38,694 nt of DNA from Brucellaceae bacterium (GTDB taxonomy: Bacteria; Pseudomonadota; Alphaproteobacteria; Rhizobiales; Rhizobiaceae): positions 1 through 38,694 of the forward strand of contig JACKJV010000017.1 of the NCBI GenBank assembly GCA_020637775.1, given 5' to 3'. Below the pieces are notes generated by a model. That model was not told the DNA's origin, searched no databases, and saw nothing but the letters and a program-made list of their open reading frames with translations. Every line of letters starts with the position of its first letter. Position 1 is the first letter of the stretch. Of the stretch, positions 7,545 to 18,023 are shown piece after piece. The position numbers were made by a program, and so were the translations under genes.

Positions 7545-8957
7545 TCAGTCTTTCCCCCCTGGCCAGGTCGCTGGAGAGGCGACGAACATGAGGATGCCGT
7601 TGCGCCGCCAGACGGTGTGTATGAGGAGGGCCGCTTCCATGGTCATGGCTATCGCCGTGGCAATGGCAGCACCCCAAAGGCCCCACAGGGGCAGGAAGAT
7701 GACGTTGAGCGCGATATTGGTGGCCAGCGCGGCGCCATAGACCGTGGCACAGGCGGTCTGGTTGCCGGTCATCGTGAGCAGGCTTTCCGCGGGTCCGACC
7801 GATGCACGGGCGACGACGCCGAGGACGAGCACGAAGAGCATGGGATAGCCGGCCGTGAATTCCTCACCGAAGAGGCCGAGCAGGACGTGACCGGCAAGCA
7901 GGATGGCCGCGGCCATGCCGACCGACGGCCAGAATGTCCAGTGGACCGTTTCGCGGGCAAAGGCGCCGAGGCGGGCGGGATCGGGTTCGTTGGCAAGGGT
8001 GGCGAACCGCTGCGCGGCACCCGCCTTCACCGCGAAATAGACGAAATGGACCAGCGCCAGGATCTTGACCGCCGCGTAGTAGACGGCAACATCATGCGGG
8101 GCGAGGTAGTGGCCGACCATCAGCACGTCGGCATTGGTCATCAGGAAGAAGAAGCCTTCGACCAGAAAAATGGGAAAGGACACGATCACCCAGTCCGCCA
8201 TGTGATAGCGGCGCGGTCCGTCAGGAATTTCGCGATCGGCCCAGGCGGTGACGAGGACAAGCTGGCCGAATGTCGTGGCATAGGTCGCGGCGATGGCGGA
8301 GATGACCGCGGTGCGCGCATCGGCCGGGAAGCCTGCCAGGATGGCAGCCCCCATGAAGACCAGGATGAGAACCGGCCGTATCAGGTAGATCGGCGACAGC
8401 GCCGAAACCGCCCAGGCATTGGCGCGCGAAATGCCCTGGAGCACATCGGACAGGGCGATCATGGGCAGGCAGATCAGGCCAAGCCAGAAGGGAACGATGT
8501 AGTAGCTCTCGATGCGGGCGGAAAAGAACCAGATGCCGGCAATGCCGAGGGCAGCGAGCGCAGATGCCGCGAGGAGGGCGACAAGCCGGGCGGCAAGGGT
8601 GATGCCGCGCAGGCTGTCATGGTCCTTTCTCGCCAGGTATTCGGGCATGAAGCGGATGATCGAGGTGTGGAAACCGAAGCAGGACAGGTTTCCCACGATG
8701 ATCATCGTAACCCATACGAGCACGAAGATGCCGTATTCGAAACTGCCCATCCAGCGCGCCAGAAGCACCTGCGAGGCGAAGGCGAGTGCCGCCGAAACAA
8801 TGCGAATGGCGAAGGCGATCAGCGACATGCGGCTGGCCTTGCCGCGCTCGTCCGCGGCGAAAACCACGCCATCGATGCGATCGGCAAACGGGCGGGCCCG
8901 TTCGGCAAGCCGCTCCGGCAGAATGCGATCGGTTGTGGCGGCGGCGGAAAAGCGCAC
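7545..8957 (-). CDS. Polysaccharide/lipid-linked oligosaccharide flippase (Wzx/MATE-like)
   Basis: This 470-residue integral membrane protein has about a dozen or more hydrophobic segments starting near residue 44 (MSLIAFAIRIVSAALAFASQ). It carries the flippase-type first helix pair ending in ARWMGSFEYGIF and a repeat of this arrangement in the second half (GLFGEEFTAGYPMLFVLVLG). Proteins of this group move lipid-linked sugars across the inner membrane. An N-terminal cytoplasmic stretch of about 40 residues precedes the first helix. A GTG at 8957 after GAGGGAACAGGG is the best start; the ATG at the beginning of MSLIAFA (about residue 44) is an alternative. It is coupled to the CelD-like gene, but no glycosyltransferase or polymerase gene is next to it. 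Confidence 0.82.
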   Translation of the reverse strand: MRFSAAATTDRILPERLAERARPFADRIDGVVFAADERGKASRMSLIAFAIRIVSAALAFASQVLLARWMGSFEYGIFVLVWVTMIIVGNLSCFGFHTSIIRFMPEYLARKDHDSLRGITLAARLVALLAASALAALGIAGIWFFSARIESYYIVPFWLGLICLPMIALSDVLQGISRANAWAVSALSPIYLIRPVLILVFMGAAILAGFPADARTAVISAIAATYATTFGQLVLVTAWADREIPDGPRRYHMADWVIVSFPIFLVEGFFFLMTNADVLMVGHYLAPHDVAVYYAAVKILALVHFVYFAVKAGAAQRFATLANEPDPARLGAFARETVHWTFWPSVGMAAAILLAGHVLLGLFGEEFTAGYPMLFVLVLGVVARASVGPAESLLTMTGNQTACATVYGAALATNIALNVIFLPLWGLWGAAIATAIAMTMEAALLIHTVWRRNGILMFVASPATWPGGKD

Positions 8958-9103
8958 CCCTGTTCCCTCTATCCCTGTAACCCATGTTCGTTTACCAACC
9001 AGACTTTAAGAAACAGTTGGCTTCCAGGCTTGCAGCGGGCGGTTCGACCTGTTTTTCTCTGCCCGTTTCACATCCTGATCTTCAGCAGACTTGACCGAAC
9101 AGC

Positions 9104-10333
9104 ATGGAAAACCCGCCTGCCTTGCCCGGCTGGGCCGTTTCGGCCGCCCTGGGGACGACCCAAACCATCGGTTATGGAACGCTCTACTATGCCTTCGGCG
9201 TGCTGGCGCCCGGCATGGCGGAGGAAACCGGCCTGTCGCTTTCGGCCGTGTTCGGCACCTTTTCGCTGGCAATGATCGGCGGCAGCCTCGTGGCCCCAAG
9301 GGCCGGCGCGGTGATGGACCGGCGCCATCCTGCAAAGGTTATGGCGGCCGGCTCGCTGGTGGCGGCGGCGGTGCTGACGGGATGGGCGCTGATACCAGGC
9401 GTGCCCGCGTTCATCGGCTTCCTTCTGGCAAGCGAAGTCGTGTCGGTCCTCGTACTCTATGAGGCCGCTTTCGTGACGGTGGCCCATGTCAGCGGACCGG
9501 AGCGTGCGCGAGGGGTCATTGCCGGCATCACCTTCGTGGCAGGTTTCGCCTCGACGGTCTTCTGGCCGCTCACGCAATGGTTGCTGACATGGATGGACTG
9601 GCGCGGCATCTACCTCGCCTATGCCGGGCTTCATCTGGCGGTCTGTGTTCCGGTCCATGTCTTCCTGGGCCGACTCGCGCAGGCGCCCGATGGCGCGGGC
9701 ACGGCGGCGGTTCCCGGCAGGCCGGCCGGCGCGGGCGAGGGGCTGGCGCTTTCTCCGGTTGCGGCGCGCATGCTGTTCCTGCTCATGCTGGCCGGTTTCT
9801 CGATGGCCTCCTTCGTGATTTCCGCAGTGCATCTGCATCTCATCCCGCTGCTGGGCGGGCTGGGGCTTGGCGGTGCGGCAGCGCTGGTGGGCGCATGCAT
9901 CGGGCCGGCACAGGTGGGCGCACGGCTGCTCGAATTCGCCACGGCCCGGCGCACCCCGATCCATGTGCCGTCGGTCCTGTCGGTGGCCATGCTGGCGGTG
10001 GCGCTGGCTGTGCTGCTCGCCGGGGCGCCGGACGTGACTTGGGGCGTCGCCTTCGCGCTCGCATTCGGTATCGGGCAGGGACTGGCCTTCATCGTGCGCG
10101 GCATGCTGCCGTTGATGGCGTTCGGGCGCGGCGTCTACGGCACCGTCACCGGACGATTGAACAGCGTGCGCCTGTTCGTCACCGCGCTTGCCCCGTTCGT
10201 GACCGCGCTTGTGCTGGAACGGGCAGGGCCGCACGCGGCGCTGGGCATGCTTGGCGGCATGGCGCTGGCCGGCACGGGCTGCATGATTGCCGTGGCCATG
10301 CTGATGAGGCGGCGAACCAGCCGGCGGGGCTGA
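9104..10333 (+). CDS. Major facilitator superfamily transporter
   Basis: The 409-residue protein has about 12 predicted membrane helices in two halves separated by a hydrophilic loop near residues 190-215 (LGRLAQAPDGAG onward). The loop after the second helix reads GAVMDRRHPAKV, the MFS loop 2-3 motif in degenerate form. Best general resemblance is to monocarboxylate/oxalate-formate type MFS proteins, but the substrate cannot be assigned. The gene is divergent from the flippase (146 nt) and stands alone before the small Tat protein. No strong ribosome site is seen before the ATG, so the start is moderately certain. Confidence 0.82.
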   Translation: MENPPALPGWAVSAALGTTQTIGYGTLYYAFGVLAPGMAEETGLSLSAVFGTFSLAMIGGSLVAPRAGAVMDRRHPAKVMAAGSLVAAAVLTGWALIPGVPAFIGFLLASEVVSVLVLYEAAFVTVAHVSGPERARGVIAGITFVAGFASTVFWPLTQWLLTWMDWRGIYLAYAGLHLAVCVPVHVFLGRLAQAPDGAGTAAVPGRPAGAGEGLALSPVAARMLFLLMLAGFSMASFVISAVHLHLIPLLGGLGLGGAAALVGACIGPAQVGARLLEFATARRTPIHVPSVLSVAMLAVALAVLLAGAPDVTWGVAFALAFGIGQGLAFIVRGMLPLMAFGRGVYGTVTGRLNSVRLFVTALAPFVTALVLERAGPHAALGMLGGMALAGTGCMIAVAMLMRRRTSRRG

Positions 10334-10429
10334 ATCATGAATTGCGCATGAATGGGGCGCTCCGCCTGCGTTCAGCATGGCACGGTGATGATGCGGTCAT
10401 CGGATACCGAGCAAGCAAGGAGAACCCCG

Positions 10430-10873
10430 ATGACCCGCCAGACCACTCTTTCCCGCCGTTCGTTCTTCACCCGTTTCGCCGCTCCGGCACTGATTGCCGC
10501 GGTTGCCGTGACCGCCGCGCCGGCCATTGTTCCCGCTGCTGCGGAAGCCGCGTCCCAGACCTATCGCGACGGTTACCGGCAGGGCAGGCGCATCGGGCGC
10601 GAGCATGGCTACAAGGATGGCTACAAGGGCGCCTACAAGGCCTCGTATGTGGACGAATTGCTGCGTGGCCGTTCGGCCTTCACCACGAAAAGCAGCCGTA
10701 GTGGCGACTATGTGCGCGGCTACAAGGCGGGATACCGCAAGGGCTATGTGATCGGCTACCAGGCCGGCGAGCGCGACGGATCGCGCCATGGCCGCCATGA
10801 CGCCCGGGCATGGAAGGCCGACCTGCGCGACACGATGCGCCGCTGCATGCGGACGGGCCGCTGCGATTTCTGA
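10430..10873 (+). CDS. Small Tat-exported protein with GX3 (Y-x-x-G) tandem repeats, function unknown
   Basis: I do not recognise a named family. The 147-residue protein starts at an ATG with AAGGAG seven bases upstream. It begins with a twin-arginine signal: LSRRSFFTRF at 7-16, a hydrophobic run, then a likely cut after AEA (40). The mature part has two tracts with glycine at every fourth residue: G48, 52, 56, 60, 64 and G97, 101, 105, 109, 113, 117, 121. Tyrosine often sits just after the glycine, as in YKAGYRKGYVIGY. Such spacing puts the glycines on one face of a helix and recalls GX3 motifs that pack helices tightly. A basic C-terminus holds two cysteines, C139 and C145, which could form a disulfide after export. 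Tat use suggests folding or cofactor loading before export; no cofactor site is evident. Confidence 0.8.
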   Translation: MTRQTTLSRRSFFTRFAAPALIAAVAVTAAPAIVPAAAEAASQTYRDGYRQGRRIGREHGYKDGYKGAYKASYVDELLRGRSAFTTKSSRSGDYVRGYKAGYRKGYVIGYQAGERDGSRHGRHDARAWKADLRDTMRRCMRTGRCDF

Positions 10874-10900
10874 ACCGGCCTGACATTCCTGACCCGAATC

Positions 10901-10938
10901 GCAAGGACCGGCGTTGCTTTCGCAGCGCCGGTCCTTGC
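10901..10938. terminator. Strong hairpin between convergent genes
   Basis: A 13-bp perfect inverted repeat (10901-10913 and 10926-10938) extends inward by four further pairs to a TTTC loop, giving a stem of about 17 bp between the Tat-protein gene and secA, which converge. No long T-tract follows on either side, so it is a likely bidirectional terminator or transcript-end stabiliser rather than a textbook intrinsic terminator. Confidence 0.6.
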
Positions 10939-10964
10939 ATGTCAAAGCCCTGGGGTTCGACCGG

Positions 10965-13694
<2,730 letters not shown>

Positions 13695-13793
13695 GTCGGT
13701 CCTCTCAATCTCGATCGTCCGACCCTGGCTGGAGCCGGTTCATGAATGCGGGCCGGGCAGCCTTTCGGGACAAGGCGGGACGGCATTCCGCCG

Positions 13794-13827
13794 GACCATG
13801 CGCGAAACTGGTTCTGGACGCATGGTC
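13794..13827. promoter_or_regulatory. Inverted repeat in the secA/ppiC divergent region
   Basis: Two perfect 9-bp arms, GACCATGCG (13794-13802) and CGCATGGTC (13819-13827), face each other across 16 nt, in the 257-nt region between the two divergent genes. No T-tract follows, so it looks more like a regulator site than a terminator. It could also fold in the leader of the secA or ppiC transcript. No known factor is assigned. Confidence 0.4.
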
Positions 13828-13951
13828 GCAGGACAGATAAGAGGGGGCAGATGCGATGTCAACGCCGCGGGCGCGCGGCGCTGCATGCCCATTTCGGCCA
13901 CAATTGCCGGTATCTGCGAGCCGGCAAAGACCTCACTCGGAGTAATCTGAC

Positions 13952-14809
13952 ATGCCTGTTTCGTTCAGCCGCCTTGCCGCCGGCCTTTCCGCCGCCATTC
14001 TCGCCGCCGGCATTCTCGCCGCACCGGCCCTGGCCGCCAATGACACAGTGGTGGCGACCGTCAATGGAATGGAGATCACGGAAGGCGACCTGTCGCTGGC
14101 CATTGCCAATCTCGACCAGCAATTTGCCCGGCTGCCGGAGGAACAGCGCCGTGGCGCTGCGCTTTCAGCCCTCATCGAAATCCGTCTTCTGGCCGCCAAG
14201 GCGCGCGAGAAGGGCTATGACAAGGATGCGGAATTCCAGAACCGCATGGCCTTTCTCGCCAACCGCGCGCTGCATTCGGAATATGTCGAGAAGGAAGTCG
14301 CGGAGGCGGTCACCGACGAGATGGTGCGCGCGCGCTACGACAAGGAACTGGCCGACACGCCGCCCTCCAACGAGGTGCATGCCCGCCACATTCTCGTGAA
14401 GACGAAGGAAGAGGCAGAGGCGATCATCAAGGAACTGGATGGCGGCGCCGATTTCGCGGAGCTGGCCAAGGCGAAGTCGACCGGCCCGTCGGGGCCGAAC
14501 GGCGGCGATCTCGGCTATTTCCAGCAGGGCCAGATGGTGCCGGAATTCGAAAAGGCGGCATTCGGGCTCGATGTCGGCGCCTATACCAAGGAGCCGGTGC
14601 AGACGCAGTTCGGATGGCATGTCATCCAGGTGGAGGACAAGCGCGCGGTGCAGCCCCCCGCCTTCGATGCCGTCAAGGACCAGGTGCGCTCGGCAATGCT
14701 GCGCGAGACCTATTTCGAGATGGTCTCGAAAATGCGTGAGGACGCCGAGGTGAACGTCGTCGACGAAACGCTCAAGGGCGTCGTCGAGCAGATGGACAAG
14801 GCCAAGTAA
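13952..14809 (+). CDS. Periplasmic peptidyl-prolyl cis-trans isomerase, parvulin (PpiC/SurA type)
   Basis: A 285-residue secreted foldase. A signal peptide (residues 1-28, ending APALA) is followed by an N-terminal helical chaperone-like part and a parvulin domain at about 141-232, with the typical HILVKTKEEAEAI, LAKAKSTGPSGPNGGDLGYF and FGWHVIQVEDKR segments. It would assist folding of proteins exported by Sec, and it stands beside secA, divergently. Only 27 nt separate it from argJ, so it may lead a ppiC-argJ-GNAT-mutT transcript. The family includes PrsA/PpiD/SurA relatives; which partner proteins it serves is unknown. Confidence 0.93.
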   Translation: MPVSFSRLAAGLSAAILAAGILAAPALAANDTVVATVNGMEITEGDLSLAIANLDQQFARLPEEQRRGAALSALIEIRLLAAKAREKGYDKDAEFQNRMAFLANRALHSEYVEKEVAEAVTDEMVRARYDKELADTPPSNEVHARHILVKTKEEAEAIIKELDGGADFAELAKAKSTGPSGPNGGDLGYFQQGQMVPEFEKAAFGLDVGAYTKEPVQTQFGWHVIQVEDKRAVQPPAFDAVKDQVRSAMLRETYFEMVSKMREDAEVNVVDETLKGVVEQMDKAK

Positions 14810-14836
14810 CCAGGACCGTTTCGGAGCTCATCTGCC

Positions 14837-16078
14837 ATGTCCACATCCGTTTCGCCGCTGGCGCCGAAGACCCGGCCGGACATGCCGGCCATCGAAGGCG
14901 TCGCCATCGCCACGGCGGCTGCCGGCATCAAGTACAAGGGCCGCACCGACCTGATGGTGATGACGTTTTCGCCGGGCACGGAGGTGGCCGGCGTGTTCAC
15001 GCGGTCGAAATGCCCCTCCGCGCCGGTGGACCAGTGCCGCGAGAACCTGCCACATGGCCAGGCGCGCATTCTCGTCGTCAATTCCGGCAACGCCAATGCG
15101 TTTACCGGGCGCAAGGGCCGGGAGTCGACGGCGATGACGGCACGTGCGGCGGCGGAGGCGGCCTGCTGCGGCGAAAACGAGGTCTATCTCGCTTCGACCG
15201 GGGTGATCGGCGAACCGCTGGCGGCGGAGAAATTCACCGGCATGCTCGCCGACCTGGCGGGACAGGCTGCGCCTGACCGGTGGCACGCGGCCGGAGAGGC
15301 CATCATGACCACCGATACCTTTCCCAAATATGCCTCGGCGACAGCCGATCTGGGAGGCGTGCCCGTCACCATCAACGGCATCGCCAAGGGCGCCGGCATG
15401 ATCGCGCCCGACATGGCGACCATGCTCAGCTTCATCGCAACGGATGCGCCCATCGAGGCGGCGGCTCTGCAATCCATGCTCTCTTCGGCGACCGGGCCGA
15501 CCTTCAACTCGGTAACCGTGGATTCCGACACCTCGACCAGCGATACGCTACTGCTTTTTGCGACCGGCAAGGCCGGTGGGCGTGGCGCGCCACGCATCGC
15601 CGATCCGGCGGACGAGCGCCTTTCCGGCTTCCGCGAGGCCCTGTTTTCCGTCATGCAGGATCTCGCCTTGCAGATCGTTCGCGACGGTGAAGGCGCGCGC
15701 AAGCTCATCGAGGTGCAGGTGACAGGCGCCGACAGCGATGCCTCGGCGAGGCGCATTGCCCAGTCGATCGCCAATTCGCCGCTTGTCAAGACGGCGGCGG
15801 CGGGCGAGGACGCCAATTGGGGGCGTGTGGTCATGGCCGTCGGCAAGGCTGGCGAGCCGGCGGATCGCGACCGGCTCGACATCTGGTTCGGCGACATGCG
15901 GCTGGCCCATCACGGCGAGCGCGATCCGGACTATTCGGAAGACAGGGCATCGGCCTACATGAAAAATGACGAGATCGTCATCCGTGCCGATATCGGGCTT
16001 GGCAATGGCAAGGCAACCGTGTGGACCTGCGACCTGACCAAGGAGTATGTCGCGATCAATGGCGATTACAGGAGCTGA
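14837..16078 (+). CDS. argJ: Bifunctional ornithine acetyltransferase / N-acetylglutamate synthase
   Basis: ArgJ takes the acetyl group off N-acetylornithine and passes it to glutamate, closing the arginine cycle. The 413-residue precursor is cut autocatalytically into two chains; the nucleophile is T195 in [11 protein letters not shown], with KGAGM just before it. The [10 protein letters not shown] motif near residue 82 lies in the alpha chain. The C-terminus ends in the common [24 protein letters not shown] precedes the ATG. The end overlaps or abuts the next gene. Confidence 0.97.
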   Translation: MSTSVSPLAPKTRPDMPAIEGVAIATAAAGIKYKGRTDLMVMTFSPGTEVAGVFTRSKCPSAPVDQCRENLPHGQARILVVNSGNANAFTGRKGRESTAMTARAAAEAACCGENEVYLASTGVIGEPLAAEKFTGMLADLAGQAAPDRWHAAGEAIMTTDTFPKYASATADLGGVPVTINGIAKGAGMIAPDMATMLSFIATDAPIEAAALQSMLSSATGPTFNSVTVDSDTSTSDTLLLFATGKAGGRGAPRIADPADERLSGFREALFSVMQDLALQIVRDGEGARKLIEVQVTGADSDASARRIAQSIANSPLVKTAAAGEDANWGRVVMAVGKAGEPADRDRLDIWFGDMRLAHHGERDPDYSEDRASAYMKNDEIVIRADIGLGNGKATVWTCDLTKEYVAINGDYRS

Positions 16079-16874
16079 GCGCGGGGTGGACGGACCGGTG
16101 AGACGCATGGCGCCGGAAGATCTGGGGATCGTCAGGCGGTTCGAGGCGGCAGGGTTTCGCGCATGGCCGGCAACCTCGATCCAGTATGACGGAACGTGGG
16201 CGATCCGCCTGACCGCAAGCCATCCGGCCAAACGCCTCAATTCCGTCAATCCGCTCGATCCCGCCGATGTGCGCGACATCACCGGGCGCATTGCCCGTGC
16301 AGCGCCGCGCTTCGAGGCCTATGGACGGGATCTCGTGCTGCGGCTCTCGCCGCTGGCGGGCGAAGAGCTGAGCCAATGGTGTGATGCGCAGGGCTGGGAA
16401 CGGTTCGGCGAATCCATCGTCATGATCGCCGACATGGGCGCGATCCCGTTCGAGGATGCAATGGACCAGTTGCCGGTGCGCGATGTGGCGCGCTTTTCGG
16501 CCGCGCATCTGGCGGTGCGTGGGCTGGACGCCTCGATGCGGGCCGGAATCTCGGAAGTGGTCAACGCGATCGAGCCGGAGACGGGCCTGTTTCTGGCGGA
16601 AAAGGACGGCCAGCCGGTGACGACCGCCATCTGCGTGCATGATGGCGATCTGGCAGGCCTGTTCGAAGTGGCGACGGCGGCTGCCAAGCGCGGGCAGGGC
16701 CATGCGCGAAACACGGTGCTCTCGGCGCTGAAGTGGGCACGGCTGCGTGGCGCCAGAACCGCCTGGTTGCAGGTCGAGACCGGAAACTATCCCGCTGTCG
16801 CGCTTTACAACAGCATCGGCTTCCGCACCCTGTATTTCTACCACTATCGCAAACCGGCGGAGCAGGCGCGATGA
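16059..16874 (+). CDS. GNAT-family N-acetyltransferase
   Basis: A protein of about 270 residues with an acetyl-CoA binding motif in [18 protein letters not shown] and the C-terminal [30 protein letters not shown], typical of the GNAT fold. The N-terminal half (roughly 1-140) looks like a second, degenerate GNAT-like domain. The substrate is unknown. Start choice is uncertain: ATG at 16059 (or 16047) overlaps the end of argJ, while a GTG at 16086 lies 11 nt after an AGGAG embedded in the last argJ codons. The stop overlaps the ATG of mutT by four bases (ATGA), so these genes are co-translated. Confidence 0.85.
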   Translation: MAITGAERGVDGPVRRMAPEDLGIVRRFEAAGFRAWPATSIQYDGTWAIRLTASHPAKRLNSVNPLDPADVRDITGRIARAAPRFEAYGRDLVLRLSPLAGEELSQWCDAQGWERFGESIVMIADMGAIPFEDAMDQLPVRDVARFSAAHLAVRGLDASMRAGISEVVNAIEPETGLFLAEKDGQPVTTAICVHDGDLAGLFEVATAAAKRGQGHARNTVLSALKWARLRGARTAWLQVETGNYPAVALYNSIGFRTLYFYHYRKPAEQAR

Positions 16875-17287
16875 ACACGTCCACCCCCCGGCCGATCCTG
16901 CTGGTTGCCGCATGCGCGCTGGTCGACACGGACGGGCGCGTATTGCTGACGCAGCGCCCGGAAGGCAAGGCGCTGGCCGGTCTCTGGGAGTTTCCGGGCG
17001 GCAAGGTGGAGCCTGGCGAAACGCCGGAGGAAACCCTCATCCGGGAACTCGAAGAGGAAATCGGCGTGCGCACCAAAACGGCATGCCTCGCGCCGCTGAC
17101 CTTCGCCAGCCACAGCTATGACAGCTTTCACCTGCTGATGCCGCTTTATGTCTGCCGGCGTTTCGAGGGGCATCCGGCCGGCCTGGAGGGGCAGGCGATC
17201 AAATGGGTGCGCCCGCGCGACATGCGCGATTATCCGATGCCGCCGGCCGACGAACCGTTGATCCCCTTTCTGATCGACCTGTTGTGA
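16871..17287 (+). CDS. mutT: NUDIX hydrolase, MutT-type (8-oxo-dGTP diphosphatase)
   Basis: The 138-residue enzyme carries a full Nudix box, GGKVEPGETPEETLIRELEEEIGV (written here as positions about 44-67), with the REXXEEXG core intact. The preceding RPEGKALAGLWEFPGG is typical of MutT proteins that remove 8-oxo-dGTP from the nucleotide pool. The ATG overlaps the GNAT stop (ATGA). Some relatives act on other nucleotides; the length and N-terminal sequence fit MutT. Confidence 0.92.
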   Translation: MNTSTPRPILLVAACALVDTDGRVLLTQRPEGKALAGLWEFPGGKVEPGETPEETLIRELEEEIGVRTKTACLAPLTFASHSYDSFHLLMPLYVCRRFEGHPAGLEGQAIKWVRPRDMRDYPMPPADEPLIPFLIDLL

Positions 17288-17321
17288 CAGGGCGACAGCG
17301 CGCGGAAAACCCGAACTATCG

Positions 17322-17336
17322 TTAATCGATCGTTTA
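17322..17336. promoter_or_regulatory. Candidate CtrA-binding site
   Basis: TTAA-N7-TTTA at 17322-17325 and 17333-17336 differs in one base from the CtrA consensus TTAA-N7-TTAA. It lies about 70 nt upstream of the small membrane protein gene and in the same intergenic run as the Flp pilin gene. CtrA controls pilin genes in other alphaproteobacteria, so the location makes sense, but one short motif is weak evidence. Confidence 0.35.
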
Positions 17337-17407
17337 GTCCCGCATGGCATTGTGGTCCTGAGAGCGCGCAGGGCGCGGACAGGTTCACGCTGCCAGGGGG
17401 TTCAGAC

Positions 17408-17725
17408 ATGGCCGAAAGTTCAGATTGGTATGCGCTGCGAGGCACCGTGCGCAACAGCGCCAGCGCCGCCAGCATGGGGGTCTTGCGCATCGTCCTCCTG
17501 TTCGGATCCGCTGCCGCGGCCCTGGCCGTGATCCTGACGCCGATCGCGGAAAACCAGGTGCGTGACTATGCCCGCCAGGGCGGCCTTGCAGGCATTGACC
17601 GGATGTCCACGGGGTCCATCGGTTCGCGCGGCGACACCTATATCGTGCGCCGATCCGTCCTGCAAAGCACGCCCGGTTCCGTTTGCATCATTCACAAGAA
17701 CGGCCTGCGGTCAGGCGATTGCTGA
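17408..17725 (+). CDS. Small single-pass membrane protein, function unknown
   Basis: A 105-residue protein with an N-terminal cytoplasmic stretch, one membrane helix (about 24-46, VLRIVLLFGSAAAALAVIL), and a C-terminal part probably in the periplasm, ending in SVCIIHKNGLRSGDC with cysteines at 92 and 105. A disulfide between them is possible outside the cytoplasm. GGGGG precedes the ATG at a plausible distance. It lies 131 nt upstream of the Flp pilin gene, in the same direction, and may belong with it. I do not recognise a named family. Confidence 0.78.
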   Translation: MAESSDWYALRGTVRNSASAASMGVLRIVLLFGSAAAALAVILTPIAENQVRDYARQGGLAGIDRMSTGSIGSRGDTYIVRRSVLQSTPGSVCIIHKNGLRSGDC

Positions 17726-17856
17726 GGTCCGGCCTGCAAGGGCAAGCACGCGGGACAACCAAGAATTGCCATTTGTTAACCCATTGCGTTAGCAGTGATG
17801 TAATCGGTCATGTCTAAAGTAGCCATAATCGAGGATGGCAAGGCGGGACGACGCGC

Positions 17857-18012
17857 ATGATCAAGAAATTCCTGAGCAATGAGTCGGGCGCCACCGCGAT
17901 CGAGTACTCACTGATCGCCGCCATCATCTCGGTCGCGATCCTGTCGGCGACCGTGTCCATCGGAAGCAGCGTCAATGCCAAGATGCAGTCAGCCTCCGAC
18001 GGGTTGCAGTAG
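17857..18012 (+). CDS. Flp/Fap-type pilin component (51 residues)
   Basis: A short gene of 51 codons (MIKKFLSNESGATAIEYSLI at the start) whose product is a type IVb (Flp) prepilin. The class signature is clear: a short basic leader ending in glycine (G11), cleavage before A, then glutamate at +5 and tyrosine next (ATAIEY), followed by a hydrophobic helix (SLIAAIISVAILSATVSIG). Flp pilins are cut and methylated by TadV/CpaA and assembled by the Tad/Cpa system for adhesion. No tad or cpa genes are in the window, so the assembly machinery must be elsewhere. Ribosome site is weak (GGCGGG). It converges with the methyltransferase at 11 nt. Confidence 0.93.
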   Translation: MIKKFLSNESGATAIEYSLIAAIISVAILSATVSIGSSVNAKMQSASDGLQ

Positions 18013-18023
18013 CCCGCGCCGCT

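Noticed and set aside
7401..9275. A 624-codon open frame on the plus strand
   Set aside because: Antisense to the CelD-like and flippase genes, which have clear families and coupled starts.
17766..17856. A second CtrA site before the Flp pilin (TTAACCCATTGCGTTAG)
   Set aside because: The spacing between TTAA and TTAG is 9 instead of 7 nt, so it does not fit the consensus.
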